This document shows, in pieces, positions 26,983 to 35,483 of a stretch of DNA of 64,000 nt. This stretch comes from an uncultured Clostridia bacterium (GTDB lineage: Bacteria > Bacillota > Clostridia > TANB77 > CAG-508). The position numbers and the translations under genes are program-made. The stretch is taken from NCBI GenBank assembly GCA_934154805.1, contig CAKPGM010000002.1:1-64000 (forward strand). The letters are read 5' to 3'. Position 1 is the stretch's first letter; each line of letters starts with the position of its first letter. Under the pieces are notes generated by a model that saw nothing but the letters and a program-made list of their open reading frames with translations, was not told the DNA's origin and did not search any database.

Positions 26983-27138
26983 ATGTTTGAAGCTTTAAAA
27001 AAGACAATTGGACTTTGTCTTGTAGGAATAGGAACCGGAATATTGTTAGTATTATTACTTCCTGTTACAGGATGGCTATTTTTAATAGGGTGTGCATTAT
27101 TTATATTAGGAATAGCTTGGCTATTTTGTAAAAAATAA
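26983..27138 (+). CDS. Small membrane protein, 51 residues, upstream of spoVM
   Basis: Not named. GGGAGG (26971-26976) precedes ATG 26983. The product begins MFEALKKTIGLCLVGIG, has two hydrophobic segments separated by PVTGW, and ends WLFCKK. The stop is 19 bases before the spoVM start, so the two are likely co-transcribed. A sporulation link is only inferred from position. Confidence 0.65.
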   Translation: MFEALKKTIGLCLVGIGTGILLVLLLPVTGWLFLIGCALFILGIAWLFCKK

Positions 27139-27157
27139 AAGAAAGGATATGATTTGT

Positions 27158-27238
27158 ATGAAAATAGTGGTTAAAAAGGTACCAAAATTTTTAAGAGGAT
27201 TTATCAAATTAGTATTTGGAATAAAAGACGAAAAATAA
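27158..27238 (+). CDS. spoVM: Stage V sporulation protein M, 26 residues
   Basis: SpoVM is a 26-residue amphipathic helix that recognises the convex forespore membrane and anchors SpoIVA for coat assembly. This open frame encodes exactly 26 residues from ATG 27158. It matches B. subtilis SpoVM, as I recall it, at M1, K2, K7, P9, K10, F11, L12, G14 and G21, including the helix-breaking Pro9. It lies next to rpmB, as spoVM does in B. subtilis, at the end of the stp-prkC-rsgA-rpe neighbourhood. An in-frame ATG at 27149 would add three residues but sits only 2 bases from GAAAGG. Confidence 0.9.
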   Translation: MKIVVKKVPKFLRGFIKLVFGIKDEK

Positions 27239-27254
27239 TACATAAAATAGCAAA

Positions 27255-27290
27255 AAAATAAAATAGGGTTAGCCCTATTTTTATTTTACT
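27255..27290. terminator. Bidirectional terminator between spoVM and rpmB
   Basis: AAATAGGG (27261-27268) pairs with CCCTATTT (27273-27280), with A-rich and T-rich flanks usable in both directions. Confidence 0.8.
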
Positions 27291-27294
27291 TTAA

Positions 27295-27492
27295 TTATGC
27301 TCTTGTAACTTTTCCAGAACGTAAGCATTTTGAACATACTTGAATATTTTTTGCTTCTCCGTTTACAATAGCTTTTACACTTCTTAAATTTGGTTTCCAA
27401 GTTCTAGCAGCTCTTCTACTAACATGAGAACGAGCGATACTAATTTTATTTCCGTGTGATACACCTTTATCACAAATTGCGCATTTTGCCAT
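27295..27492 (-). CDS. rpmB: 50S ribosomal protein L28
   Basis: The 65-residue product has the L28 signature (MAKCAICDKGVSHGNKIS, RTWKPNLRSVK). It retains the four zinc-binding Cys (CAIC and CSKC), so it is the zinc-dependent C+ form. AGGAGG lies upstream on the minus strand. The opposite orientation relative to spoVM matches the usual Bacillota arrangement. Confidence 0.97.
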   Translation of the reverse strand: MAKCAICDKGVSHGNKISIARSHVSRRAARTWKPNLRSVKAIVNGEAKNIQVCSKCLRSGKVTRA

Positions 27493-27626
27493 GTTACTGC
27501 ACCTCCTATTGATTTAGCTAAAATCGACTATATACTATAATAACATAAAAGTTTAAAAAATACAAGTCTTTTATATTATTTTATTAACAAAAGTGTATTT
27601 AATAAACTTAAATACACTCTTGAACT

Positions 27627-28799
27627 TTAATTTTTAGATAATATTGGATCAACAATTCTATTCTTAATAATATTTTCTAGATCAGAAGTGTTAGATATTT
27701 CACCAAACTCTGAAAAACGTGCTAATTTATGTCCATCTAATTGAACATATATATAAGTAAAGAAATCTTGAGTTTGACTCAATTTATGTTTAAGACCATA
27801 GAATTTTATTCCATCTACTTCTAATTCTATTAATTGTTGCTTGAATCCTTTTGTTTCGTTACTATTATAGTGTTCAACAGACGCTTTTACATCCTCAATA
27901 CCATCTTTAGAGTCTGTGAAGAAAGTTGTATAAGGAAATTCTAATTTTAAGCCAGGCATTTTTTCACCAACAGGTACAAAGTAAACAACTTCATTTTTCC
28001 CATTTTCATATGCTATCCAACTTGTAAAGAAAGTATTTGAAAAATCAAATGTATAATCTCCAACTTTTTTCTTTAAATCAGCTTTGTCAGCTACAACTTT
28101 TAATCCGTCATCTTTACCAATAAATTCTCCATTACTCTTATCAATAACAATATGTTGAGCTATTTTTAAAATGTCTTCATTAGAAACTTTTGTTGTAGGC
28201 TTTAGAGAAATATAGCACTTATAGTTTGAATACGCATTATTAGACTGATAATATTTGACATCATCTAATAATATATATCTTGTAGTTTTTAGGTCTTGAA
28301 GGTCAGAGCTTTTGTAAATAAAGATATCTGTATTATTTAAATTTTCTTGAAGAACTAGATTCTTTGGATCTTTGAAAAGAATCTCGATATCCACTTTATT
28401 TGTGTCATCAATAATATAAGTGAAGCTTGGATTAGTTTTATAAGAAGATAGAATACCTATATCGCTAGTTGCACTTGTAACAATAAATCTTTCATCTTTA
28501 TCTGGGTTAATTGAAAGAATGTTATGAATAGTATAACTTTGAGGTGGATACAATTTAGATCCATCAGAACCAAAGATATCTGGGTAAATTTGTTCTTTAA
28601 TTTTGTTAATATCAAGTTGAGAAACTTGAGTGTCGTTAGAATTAGATTCAGTATTTGTAGAAATACTCTTATCTATTCCAGAACCTGAATTAGTTGAGCG
28701 TGTAATAAAATACAGAGAAACTCCGATAACTAATATAATAGCAATAATTATAAATATAACTGCTACTAAGCTGATTCCTTTTTCATTTTTGATTTTCAT
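27627..28799 (-). CDS. Pseudopilin-like surface protein
   Basis: The 390-residue product begins MKIKNEKGISLVAVIFIII, a prepilin-like N-terminus: a basic leader, Gly at the cleavage site, then a long hydrophobic helix. It lacks the Glu at position +5 that classical pilins have. A Ser/Asn-rich linker (about 33-60) follows, then a domain of about 320 residues that I do not recognise. The protein is probably exposed outside the cell. It may be processed by a prepilin peptidase, but none is encoded in this window. Confidence 0.65.
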   Translation of the reverse strand: MKIKNEKGISLVAVIFIIIAIILVIGVSLYFITRSTNSGSGIDKSISTNTESNSNDTQVSQLDINKIKEQIYPDIFGSDGSKLYPPQSYTIHNILSINPDKDERFIVTSATSDIGILSSYKTNPSFTYIIDDTNKVDIEILFKDPKNLVLQENLNNTDIFIYKSSDLQDLKTTRYILLDDVKYYQSNNAYSNYKCYISLKPTTKVSNEDILKIAQHIVIDKSNGEFIGKDDGLKVVADKADLKKKVGDYTFDFSNTFFTSWIAYENGKNEVVYFVPVGEKMPGLKLEFPYTTFFTDSKDGIEDVKASVEHYNSNETKGFKQQLIELEVDGIKFYGLKHKLSQTQDFFTYIYVQLDGHKLARFSEFGEISNTSDLENIIKNRIVDPILSKN

Positions 28800-28960
28800 T
28801 ATAAAATCCCCTTTCGTAATTATAATATAAAAACATTAAATCATTGTACAAGAATAATGTCAACGTTTTTATATAAAAATATTTTAGTAAATTCACAATT
28901 ATAAAAACACTACATAATATATATAAAGCAGAAGTGCTAAAAAAGAAAGGAAGAATTATT

Positions 28961-29404
28961 ATGGATTTTGAAAAAACTAATTGTCCAGTTGTCAAAATTA
29001 ATGGTGTTATAGAAAGAGGTAAACAATATGATCTAGATATAACACTTCCAGAGGATAACAGAAATGTTATTTATGGAATTGTAAAAGATTGCTACAAAGA
29101 CCCAGTTTGTGATGCAGTCGTAAAATTAATTGAAGTTGAATGTAGAATGGGAAAAGACGTCAGAAAACCAGTATCTCATACTTTCACAGATGAAAACGGA
29201 GAATTCGTATTTGGTCCTTTATGTGACAACAGAGTATACGAAGTTGAAATTTGGGTAAACAAAGTAAAACACGCTAAAATATGTACAGAATGTCATCACA
29301 AGGGAGAATGTCTAAAAGGTGTAGAAATTGATTGCAAGCCAATGCCACCAAAACCATGTCATCCATGTGAACATCCATGCGAATCAAGAGAAGGAGAAAA
29401 ATAA
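28961..29404 (+). CDS. Cys-rich protein with carboxypeptidase-regulatory-like domain
   Basis: The 147-residue product has a beta-sandwich of the CarboxypepD_reg type at about residues 28-90 (IYGIVKDCYKDPVCDAVVKL, then FTDENGEFVFGPL). A Cys/His/Pro-rich tail follows, with CTECHHKGEC and CHPCEHPCES. There is no signal peptide. Twelve Cys in such a short chain suggest disulfides or metal binding. Clostridial proteins like this can be spore-surface components, but that is a guess here. ATG 28961 is chosen for its GAAAGGAAG ribosome binding site; the open frame extends upstream without support. Confidence 0.7.
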   Translation: MDFEKTNCPVVKINGVIERGKQYDLDITLPEDNRNVIYGIVKDCYKDPVCDAVVKLIEVECRMGKDVRKPVSHTFTDENGEFVFGPLCDNRVYEVEIWVNKVKHAKICTECHHKGECLKGVEIDCKPMPPKPCHPCEHPCESREGEK

Positions 29405-29450
29405 GACTAATATTAAAAATATAAGTCTTATATCTGTAAAATAGAAAAAT

Positions 29451-29480
29451 AGAGAACATACTTAGTCTATGTTCTCTATT
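29451..29480. terminator. Bidirectional terminator
   Basis: AGAGAACATA (29451-29460) pairs with TATGTTCTCT (29468-29477). An A/T-rich tail is present on both sides, stronger for the minus-strand gene at 29485. Confidence 0.75.
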
Positions 29481-29484
29481 TGCA

Positions 29485-29628
29485 TTATATTAATCCTAGT
29501 TTCTTTACAAATTGCTTTCCTTTTTTCATCATTTTACGAGCATCACTTTTAGGCATAACCTCATTATACATCCAAGTTGCACCAGCTGTAAGTAAACTAC
29601 CAACTAAAATTCCTTCAAAAAACTTCAT
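29485..29628 (-). CDS. Small membrane-anchored basic protein, 47 residues
   Basis: The product begins MKFFEGILVGSLLTAGATWM and ends with a basic helix (KSDARKMMKKGKQFVKKLG). This looks like a short YtxH-type protein: one membrane segment, then a cytoplasmic helix. AAAAGGAGG lies 7 bases upstream of the start. The stop falls just after the shared terminator. Function unknown. Confidence 0.7.
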   Translation of the reverse strand: MKFFEGILVGSLLTAGATWMYNEVMPKSDARKMMKKGKQFVKKLGLI

Positions 29629-29658
29629 CTCAATTACCTCCTTTTAGAAATAGTATAC

Positions 29659-30034
29659 CTACTTTTTATTTTTAATATACAGAATATAATAAGAATGAAT
29701 CTCATAAATACAAATAATGAGCAAGAATGCACCAAACCATTTTCTTAAATTAACAACTTGCATATTTTTAGAAATAATAGAGCCTATTATAGCACCAATT
29801 ATACCGAAAATGATTATGACAAGAGAATTTTTTAAATTTATATTCTTATTTTTTAAATTAAAAATGATGCTTACAATAGCAGAAGGAACAAAACATATTA
29901 GGTTTGTAGCTTGTGCAATATGTTGATCAAAACTAAAAAACAGTGTTAAAAACAAAATTAAAACAGAACCACCACCGTAGTCCTAAACCTGTGCAGATTC
30001 CGGAGGCGATACCGATTAAAACTTCTGACATCAT
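29659..30034 (-). pseudogene. TauE/SafE-type permease half, frameshifted
   Basis: Read from ATG 30034 (ribosome binding site TTAGGAG), the frame gives MMSEVLIGIASGICTGLGL, the start of a TauE/SafE half. It then leaves frame near 29976-29978. The family pattern GLGxGGGSVLILFLTLFF continues in the other frame from there to 29659 (SFDQHIAQATNLICFVPS). One extra base in a GGTGGTGG run explains it. With one base removed the product would be about 124 residues. It lies 6 bases after its upstream partner, which encodes the other half. This is either a real frameshift or a sequencing error in a simple-sequence run. Confidence 0.75.
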
Positions 30035-30040
30035 AATCTC

Positions 30041-30388
30041 CTAAAAAAATACTATCTTTATACCAGAATAAAGAAGAAAAATGATAAAAATAATTTTTAG
30101 ATATTTAGAATTTAATTTGTTTAAGAGTTTAGAGCCAATAAAACTTCCTATAATGCCACCTATAGCACATAAAAAGCCAATCTTCCAATTTATGAGATTA
30201 CTTTTTCCATAGAAAATAGCAGTAGTTATAACCATTGGAAGGATGCAAAAAATAGCGGTAGCCCTAGCTTCTTTTTCTGTGGAATTAAACAAATAAACAT
30301 ATGCAGGAATAAGTAAAAGTCCTCCACCAGAAGCAAACATACCACTTATAAATCCTACAAAAATACCTAACAAAATTTTTTTATACAT
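30041..30388 (-). CDS. TauE/SafE-family permease half
   Basis: The 115-residue product has three or four membrane segments and the family motif GFISGMFASGGGLLLIPAYVYLF. TauE/SafE proteins export sulfite, sulfoacetate or related anions. In some Clostridia two short adjacent genes replace one long gene, and here the adjacent second half is frameshifted. The substrate cannot be inferred. Confidence 0.75.
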   Translation of the reverse strand: MYKKILLGIFVGFISGMFASGGGLLLIPAYVYLFNSTEKEARATAIFCILPMVITTAIFYGKSNLINWKIGFLCAIGGIIGSFIGSKLLNKLNSKYLKIIFIIFLLYSGIKIVFF

Positions 30389-30463
30389 AATAAGTCCTTT
30401 GAATTAGTATAAGAAAAAAAGAACAAAATATACAAAAAATGAAGATATAAAATTTTTTAATTG

Positions 30464-30629
30464 AATAACTAATTTAATAAAATTAAACTACTTTTATATA
30501 TAGCATAACAGTAAATAAAAAGCAATAGTGTAAAACAAAAAAGTATAAGAGTAAAATAATAGAACAAGGAAAGAAAACTTAGTAACTCTAAAAAGAAACA
30601 GCTTTGAGTTTTTTATTAAATTAGTTATT
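30464..30629. repeat. Inverted-repeat element 1, upstream of pilin-like gene 1
   Basis: AATAACTAATTTAATAAAA (30464-30482) is a perfect 19-bp inverted repeat of 30611-30629, around a 128-base AT-rich spacer. The spacer contains TTTTATATATAGCATAAC, shared with elements 2 and 3. The arm sequence differs from those of elements 2 and 3, yet the two arms match each other exactly. It occupies most of the 351-base gap between the TauE gene and the first pilin-like gene. Confidence 0.7.
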
Positions 30630-30650
30630 TAATAAAAAATAAAGAATTAA

Positions 30651-30679
30651 TTGATTTATAAAACATAATGTTTTATAAT
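30651..30679 (+). promoter_or_regulatory. Promoter with embedded palindrome, pilin-like gene 1
   Basis: TTGATT (30651-30656) and TATAAT (30674-30679) are 17 bases apart. The palindrome TTATAAAACAT-A-ATGTTTTATAA (30656-30678) fills the space between them and is conserved upstream of the other two array genes, so it may be an operator. Confidence 0.7.
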
Positions 30680-30739
30680 GAGGCTATACTAAGATATAAG
30701 AAAAAATTAAAATACCAAAGAAAGAGGGGAATAATAGAA

Positions 30740-31531
30740 ATGAACAAAAAAATGAGAAATGAAAGAGGAATAACTCTAATTGCTTTAGTTGTAACAATAG
30801 TAGTACTTTTAATATTAGCAGGAGTGAGCATAAGCTTAATACTAGATAACAACGGAATAATACAAAAATCGAAAGATGCAAAAAGAGAATATGGGCAAGC
30901 AAGAGAAAATGAACAGGCAGATTTGAATAATATATCTACATGGATAGAGAAGGAAACAGAAAATAATGAACCTGAAATTGTGGAACCAGAAAATATAGAC
31001 GATTGGAGATATATAGAAGATGAAGATGGAACGATAACTATAACGCAATACAGTGGTAACGAAACAGAAATTATAATACCAAATTATATAAATGGAAAAG
31101 CTGTGAAAAAAATTAAAACTGGAAGAGATATTAATCTAAATTTAGGTTTAAAGTCTTTTTGGGATGCAACAATATGTAAAAATAGTGGGGGATATTTAAT
31201 ATATCAAGATTCGATAACTAAAGTAACAATTTCTGAAGGAATCGAAATAATTGACGATTGGACTTTTTTTGATAGTGTAGCACTACAAGAAATTATAATA
31301 CCAAATACAGTAAAAAGCATAGGAGAAAGAGCTTTTTTCTGTTGTACAAATTTAGAGAATGTAACAGTATTAAAAAATGTGACAACATTAAAAGAATATG
31401 TTTTTGCGGGAATCCCATCGATAACAGTAAATGTACCATTTAAAGAAGGCGAAACACCAGAGGGATGGGATGAGAATTGGAATGCGACAGTAAATGACAC
31501 ATATACTGTAACGGTTAATTATGCGAAATAA
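30740..31531 (+). CDS. Pilin-like protein with BspA-type leucine-rich repeats, copy 1
   Basis: The 263-residue product starts MNKKMRNERGITLIALVVTI, a prepilin-like leader with Gly followed by a hydrophobic helix; the usual Glu at +5 is Ala. A helical stretch (residues about 35-60) and an acidic linker follow. BspA/LRR_5-type repeats come next (TKVTISEGIEIIDDWTF, LQEIIIPNTVKSIGERAF, LENVTVLKNVTTLKEYVF). A conserved tail (PSITVNVPFKEG, then GWD..WN) ends in NYAK. ATG 30740 follows AGAGGGGA and matches the paralogs. The protein is probably exported and surface-exposed. Two paralogs follow at 33058 and 35850. Confidence 0.8.
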   Translation: MNKKMRNERGITLIALVVTIVVLLILAGVSISLILDNNGIIQKSKDAKREYGQARENEQADLNNISTWIEKETENNEPEIVEPENIDDWRYIEDEDGTITITQYSGNETEIIIPNYINGKAVKKIKTGRDINLNLGLKSFWDATICKNSGGYLIYQDSITKVTISEGIEIIDDWTFFDSVALQEIIIPNTVKSIGERAFFCCTNLENVTVLKNVTTLKEYVFAGIPSITVNVPFKEGETPEGWDENWNATVNDTYTVTVNYAK

Positions 31532-31538
31532 AACTGAT

Positions 31539-31566
31539 AAAAGGAACTTGCGAAAAGTTCCTTTTA
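31539..31566 (+). terminator. Terminator after pilin-like gene 1
   Basis: AAAAGGAACTT (31539-31549) pairs with AAGTTCCTTTT (31555-31565). The same terminator with a slightly changed loop follows pilin-like gene 2. Confidence 0.8.
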
Positions 31567-31615
31567 TATGTTCAAGATAAGTATAATTGTGTCGAACCTT
31601 GACATACGATTTTAC

Positions 31616-31644
31616 TGGACAAATTAGTGATTAGAATGTATAAT
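31616..31644 (+). promoter_or_regulatory. Promoter of Rpn-type gene 1, with palindrome after it
   Basis: TGGACA (31616-31621) and TATAAT (31639-31644) are 17 bases apart. The same box pair precedes the second Rpn-type gene. A perfect 12-bp palindrome TACGTTAACGTA at 31648-31659 overlaps the expected transcript start and may be an operator. Confidence 0.65.
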
Positions 31645-31765
31645 GATTACGTTAACGTATCTAATAAATTTAAATTTATAATTTTAATCTTAGAATTAAT
31701 TCTAAAAGAAAATCCAAAATACAAAAAGCGCGAATATTGTAAATCAATTTAGAGGAGGTTATTAT

Positions 31766-32665
31766 TTGGAAGAGAACACAACCAAGAATGAAACAAAATT
31801 ATTACCACCAAAGATAGATATTGTATTCCAAAGCTTGTTCAATGCGAAGAACAAAGAAATAACAAAAAGTTTTATAGAAGCATTGTTAGAAGAAAAAGTG
31901 GAATCAATAGTAATAAACAATGAAAAAGAAATAGCAAGAGATAAACCAATGAATAAATTAGGAATATTAGATCTAGAATTAGATATAAATAATAAAGAAA
32001 AAGTAGATGTAGAAGTTCAATTATTAAAAAATGACGAATTCACACATAGACTAATGTATTATTGGTCAAGAATATATGCCAAGCAAATACAGAGAGGAGA
32101 TACATATAATAAAGCAAGAAAAGTAGTAATAATAGCAATAACAGATTTTGAAATAGATGTAACGAAAGAGTTAAAAAGAATGGAAACAATATGGAACGTA
32201 AGAGAAAAAGAAAAGCCAGAGAAAGTGTTGACAGACGTGTTTGAAATACGTATAATTAACTTAAAAAGAGTAAGAGAAGCATACCAAAATGATAAGAATA
32301 ATAAGAAGAACCAATGGGTAATGTTTTTAGAAGATCCGAACTCTGAGGAGGTTAAAGAAATTATGGAAAAGAATGAAGATGTAAAAAAAGCAGTAATAAC
32401 AGTAAGAGAAATGAGCGAAGATGAGAAAATGGAGAGACTAGCAGAACTAAGACAAAAAGCCATAATGGATGAAAAAGCACTATACAATACTGGAATTAGA
32501 GAAGGAACAGAAATAGGAAAAGAGCTTGGAAGAGAAGAAGGAGAACAAAGGAAAAAAATAGAAGTAATAAAAAGAATGTTGAAAGATAACGTAGATATAG
32601 GATTAATAAAGAAATATGTTGGAGCGACTGAAGAAGAAATAGAACGAGCAAAAGCAGAAAAATAA
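31766..32665 (+). CDS. Rpn/PD-(D/E)XK nuclease-family transposase
   Basis: The 299-residue product belongs to the PD-(D/E)XK transposase-like group (PF12784-type), related to the recombination-promoting Rpn nucleases. The nuclease region spans about residues 15-110. It has KIDIVFQSLF, LGILDLELDINNKEKVDVEVQ (Asp and Glu-x-Gln catalytic pattern) and RLMYYWSRIYAKQI. The C-terminal tail (VIKRMLKDN, GATEEEIERAKAEK) is shared with the other Rpn-type protein at 34344 although their nuclease domains differ. The start is TTG 31766 after AGAGGAGG. No terminal repeats typical of insertion sequences are seen. Confidence 0.85.
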   Translation: MEENTTKNETKLLPPKIDIVFQSLFNAKNKEITKSFIEALLEEKVESIVINNEKEIARDKPMNKLGILDLELDINNKEKVDVEVQLLKNDEFTHRLMYYWSRIYAKQIQRGDTYNKARKVVIIAITDFEIDVTKELKRMETIWNVREKEKPEKVLTDVFEIRIINLKRVREAYQNDKNNKKNQWVMFLEDPNSEEVKEIMEKNEDVKKAVITVREMSEDEKMERLAELRQKAIMDEKALYNTGIREGTEIGKELGREEGEQRKKIEVIKRMLKDNVDIGLIKKYVGATEEEIERAKAEK

Positions 32666-32683
32666 AAGATAAAAAAGTATAAA

Positions 32684-32730
32684 ACTATCCCGAATTGTTA
32701 GAGAGCATTAACAAGGAGGGAATTTTTTTG
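32684..32730 (+). terminator. Terminator after Rpn-type gene 1
   Basis: A two-part stem: ATCCC with GGGAT outside and TTGTTA with TAACAA inside, followed by TTTTTTT. The second Rpn-type gene has the same structure with a compensating G-U change. Confidence 0.75.
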
Positions 32731-32783
32731 TCTAAATAAAAATAAACAAGGAAGATTATATATTAAAGAACATAAAAATTTTA

Positions 32784-32957
32784 ATTAAATATGTTGTTTA
32801 ATGAAAAATAACTATTTTTATATATAGCATAACTGTAAGGAAAAATCAATACAATAAAACAAAAAGATATAAAGATAAAAGATGATAAGAAGTTAGCAAA
32901 AATAAGCTACTGTAAGAAAAATACTTAAATTAATTTTAATTAAACAACATATTTAAT
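32784..32957. repeat. Inverted-repeat element 2, upstream of pilin-like gene 2
   Basis: ATTAAATATGTTGTTTAAT (32784-32802) is a perfect inverted repeat of 32939-32957 around 136 bases. Compared with element 3, one position in the left arm (G versus A) and its partner in the right arm (C versus T) change together. The spacer shares CTATTTTTATATATAGCATA with element 3. With the promoter it accounts for the 392-base gap before pilin-like gene 2. Confidence 0.75.
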
Positions 32958-32973
32958 AAAAAATACAAATATG

Positions 32974-33002
32974 TTGCATTATAAAACATAATGTTTTATA
33001 AT
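32974..33002 (+). promoter_or_regulatory. Promoter with embedded palindrome, pilin-like gene 2
   Basis: TTGCAT (32974-32979) and TATAAT (32997-33002), 17 bases apart, with the conserved TATAAAACATAATGTTTTAT palindrome between and over the -10. Confidence 0.7.
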
Positions 33003-33057
33003 AACACTATACTAAAAGAAGATTAAAATACCAAAGAAAGAGAGGAATATAATAAGA

Positions 33058-34063
33058 ATGAACAAAAAAATGAGAAATGAAAGAGGAATAACTCTAATAG
33101 CACTAGTAGTAACAATAGTAGTACTTTTAATACTAGCAGGAGTGAGTATAAGTTTAATATTAGATAACAATGGAATAATACAAAAATCGAAAGATGCAAA
33201 AAGAGAATATGGGCAAGCAAGAGAAAATGAACAGGCAGATTTGAATAAAGCATCAAGTTGGATTGATGAAGTTGCAAATGCTCCTGAAATAGTTGAACCG
33301 GAAAACATAAATGACTGGGAATATAGAGAAGAAGATGATGATACGATAACATTAACAAGTTATAAAGGAACAGACACAACAGTAATAATACCAAACAGTA
33401 TAAATGGTAAAAAGGTTAAGAAAATCTCAGGCGATAATACAGGTTCTACATCGATGTACGCTAAATATTTTTCAATATGGAATAAATCAATATGTAATGG
33501 ACCCGTAGATTACTCTAGATATACTAAAGGACAAGACACCATAACAAAAGTAATAATTAGTGAAGGAATAGAAGAAATAGAAGGAAATGCATTTTGTTGT
33601 AGTGACGCTATGGAACAAATAATAATACCGGATACAGTAAGAATAATTGGGGAGGAAGCATTTTATCGGTTGCAAAAATATAAAAAAAATAAATATTCCG
33701 AGAAATTTAGAAAGACTAGAAAATAATCTTTTTGAAGGGTGTTTTAGTCTGGAGAAGATTTTAATACCAGAGAGTATAACAAGTATAGGTAGAGGTGTTT
33801 TTTGGGGTTGTAAAAAATTAGAGAATATTAATATACCAAAAAATATTACAATTATAGAAGATTTGGCATTTTATTATTGCGATAAATTAACAAATATAAC
33901 AATACCAGAAAATGTAACAACAATGGGAGAAGAAGTATTTAGTGCCATTCCATCAATAACAGTAAATGTATCATTTAAAGAAGGAGAAACACCTGAGGGA
34001 TGGAATGTTAATTGGAATAAAACAAGTGATAACTGTACAATAACAGTAAATTATGCGAAATAA
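33058..34063 (+). pseudogene. Pilin-like/BspA-repeat protein, copy 2, frameshifted
   Basis: The first frame gives a pilin-like N-terminus identical over the first 60 residues to copy 1, then BspA repeats up to IIGEEAFY. One extra C at 33667 breaks the frame, and it stops at 33726. In the next frame the repeat continues perfectly (GCKNIKKINIPRNLERL, LEKILIPESITSIGRGVF) to the family tail ending NYAK at 34063. Without the extra base the product would be about 334 residues with more repeats than copies 1 and 3. It may be a decayed gene, a phase-variable one, or a sequencing error. Confidence 0.8.
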
Positions 34064-34070
34064 AACTGAT

Positions 34071-34100
34071 AAAAGGAACTTGCAAAAAGTTCCTTTTAAT
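34071..34100 (+). terminator. Terminator after pilin-like gene 2
   Basis: AAAAGGAACTT (34071-34081) pairs with AAGTTCCTTTT (34087-34097). It is homologous to the terminator at 31539. Confidence 0.8.
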
Positions 34101-34148
34101 ATGTTCAAGATAAGTATAATGGTGTCAAACTTTGACATACGATTTTGC

Positions 34149-34177
34149 TGGACAAATATATGCTTTCAGGGTATAAT
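34149..34177 (+). promoter_or_regulatory. Promoter of Rpn-type gene 2
   Basis: TGGACA (34149-34154) and TATAAT (34172-34177), 17 bases apart. It is homologous to the promoter at 31616, but the palindrome at the start point is absent here. Confidence 0.65.
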
Positions 34178-34343
34178 ACAAATATAATTATAGTAAATTC
34201 GAATTTATGTTTTTATCTAAAGAAAATTAAAATCTAAAAACTTCCCAGAAAAAATAATTAATAGAGAGTTAAAAAAGATACAAAATACTTTACTAAATAG
34301 TTGAAAATAAAAGAATTATTTGGTAAAATAAGAAAGGAATAGA

Positions 34344-35464
34344 ATGAATAAAAATAATAAAGAAAATAGAGGGCTTTCTCAGAAAGAAATTGATGAAATA
34401 ATTGATAGAATAATAGAACAAGAACCAGTAAAAGAAATAAAAGAACATTTAATAAAATATGAAAGAGAATATAGAAGAAAAAGAGATCAAGGGCAATTAG
34501 AAAACGATCAATTAAAAGAAGAAAGTGAAACATATGATAAAACAATAAATCATCCACACGACAAAGCGGTAAGATTAATGCTTTCAAATTCACAAGAGGC
34601 AGCAAACCTAATAAATCTAGCACTAAAAAAGAAAGATTTTATAAAAGCAATTGAAATAGAACAATACAAAAGTAGCTTTGTAACAAAATTGTACAAGAAT
34701 AAAGAATCAGATATTGTATATAAAGACTTAAAGAATAAAGGAATATACTACTTAATAGAGCATCAAAGTAAACAAGATAAAATGATGCCAGTAAGAATAG
34801 CAGAATATAGTATAGAAATAATGAGAGAAGCACTAGACTTAGCAAAAAAAGAGAAAAACTATGAAATTCCAAGAGTAATACCAATAGTATTATATACAGG
34901 AGAAGGAAAATGGAAAGTATCAAAGTCACTAGAAGATATACAAGCAAAAATACCAGAAATTACTTTACCATCGATAGGAAACTATAATCTTGTAGATATA
35001 AATACATATAGTGATGAAGAACTGTTAGATGCAGAGGGAGCATTACCAAAGATGTTATTAATGGAAAAGAAGAGTATCACTATAGAAAAAAAGATTAAGA
35101 AAATAGAAGAATGTAAATTTTCAGAAGACGAAAGAGAAAGAATAAGCATATATATAACCAATATAATAAGAGAAATAGATACAAATTTAGCAGAAAGACT
35201 GCTAGAAAAAATAAATAAAGATGAGGAGGAAAGTGGTATGAGATTTGGGCAAGAATTAGTAAATTATTGGTACGAGGGAGTAGCAAAGGGAGAAGCGAAA
35301 CGGAAGAAAAGAAGGTAAAAAGATTCGGAAAAATAGAAGGAGCAAAAGAAAATCAAATAAAGGTTATAAAAAGAATGCTAAAAGATAATTTGAAGACTGA
35401 GCTAATAAGAAAATACTCAGGAGCGACTGATGAAGAAATAGAGAGAGTAAAAGCAGAAAAATAA
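34344..35464 (+). pseudogene. Rpn/YhgA-type (Transposase_31) nuclease gene, frameshifted near its 3' end
   Basis: The main frame (34344-35318, 324 residues) contains the Rpn family core: HDKAVRLMLSN, then SDIVYKDLKNKGIYYLIEHQS with catalytic Asp and Glu-x-Gln, then MPVRIAEYSIEIM. Rpn proteins are DNA endonucleases that promote RecA-independent recombination. After VAKGEAK the frame breaks at about 35301, and one missing base is enough to explain it. The expected tail (IKVIKRMLKDN, GATDEEIERVKAEK) continues in another frame to 35464. The catalytic core is intact, so a truncated protein could still be active. Confidence 0.8.
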
Positions 35465-35483
35465 AAGATAGAAAAGTATAAAA

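Noticed and set aside
31766..35464. The Rpn-type genes as complete insertion sequences
   Set aside because: No terminal inverted repeats or target duplications bound either gene; each has a housekeeping-like promoter and terminator.
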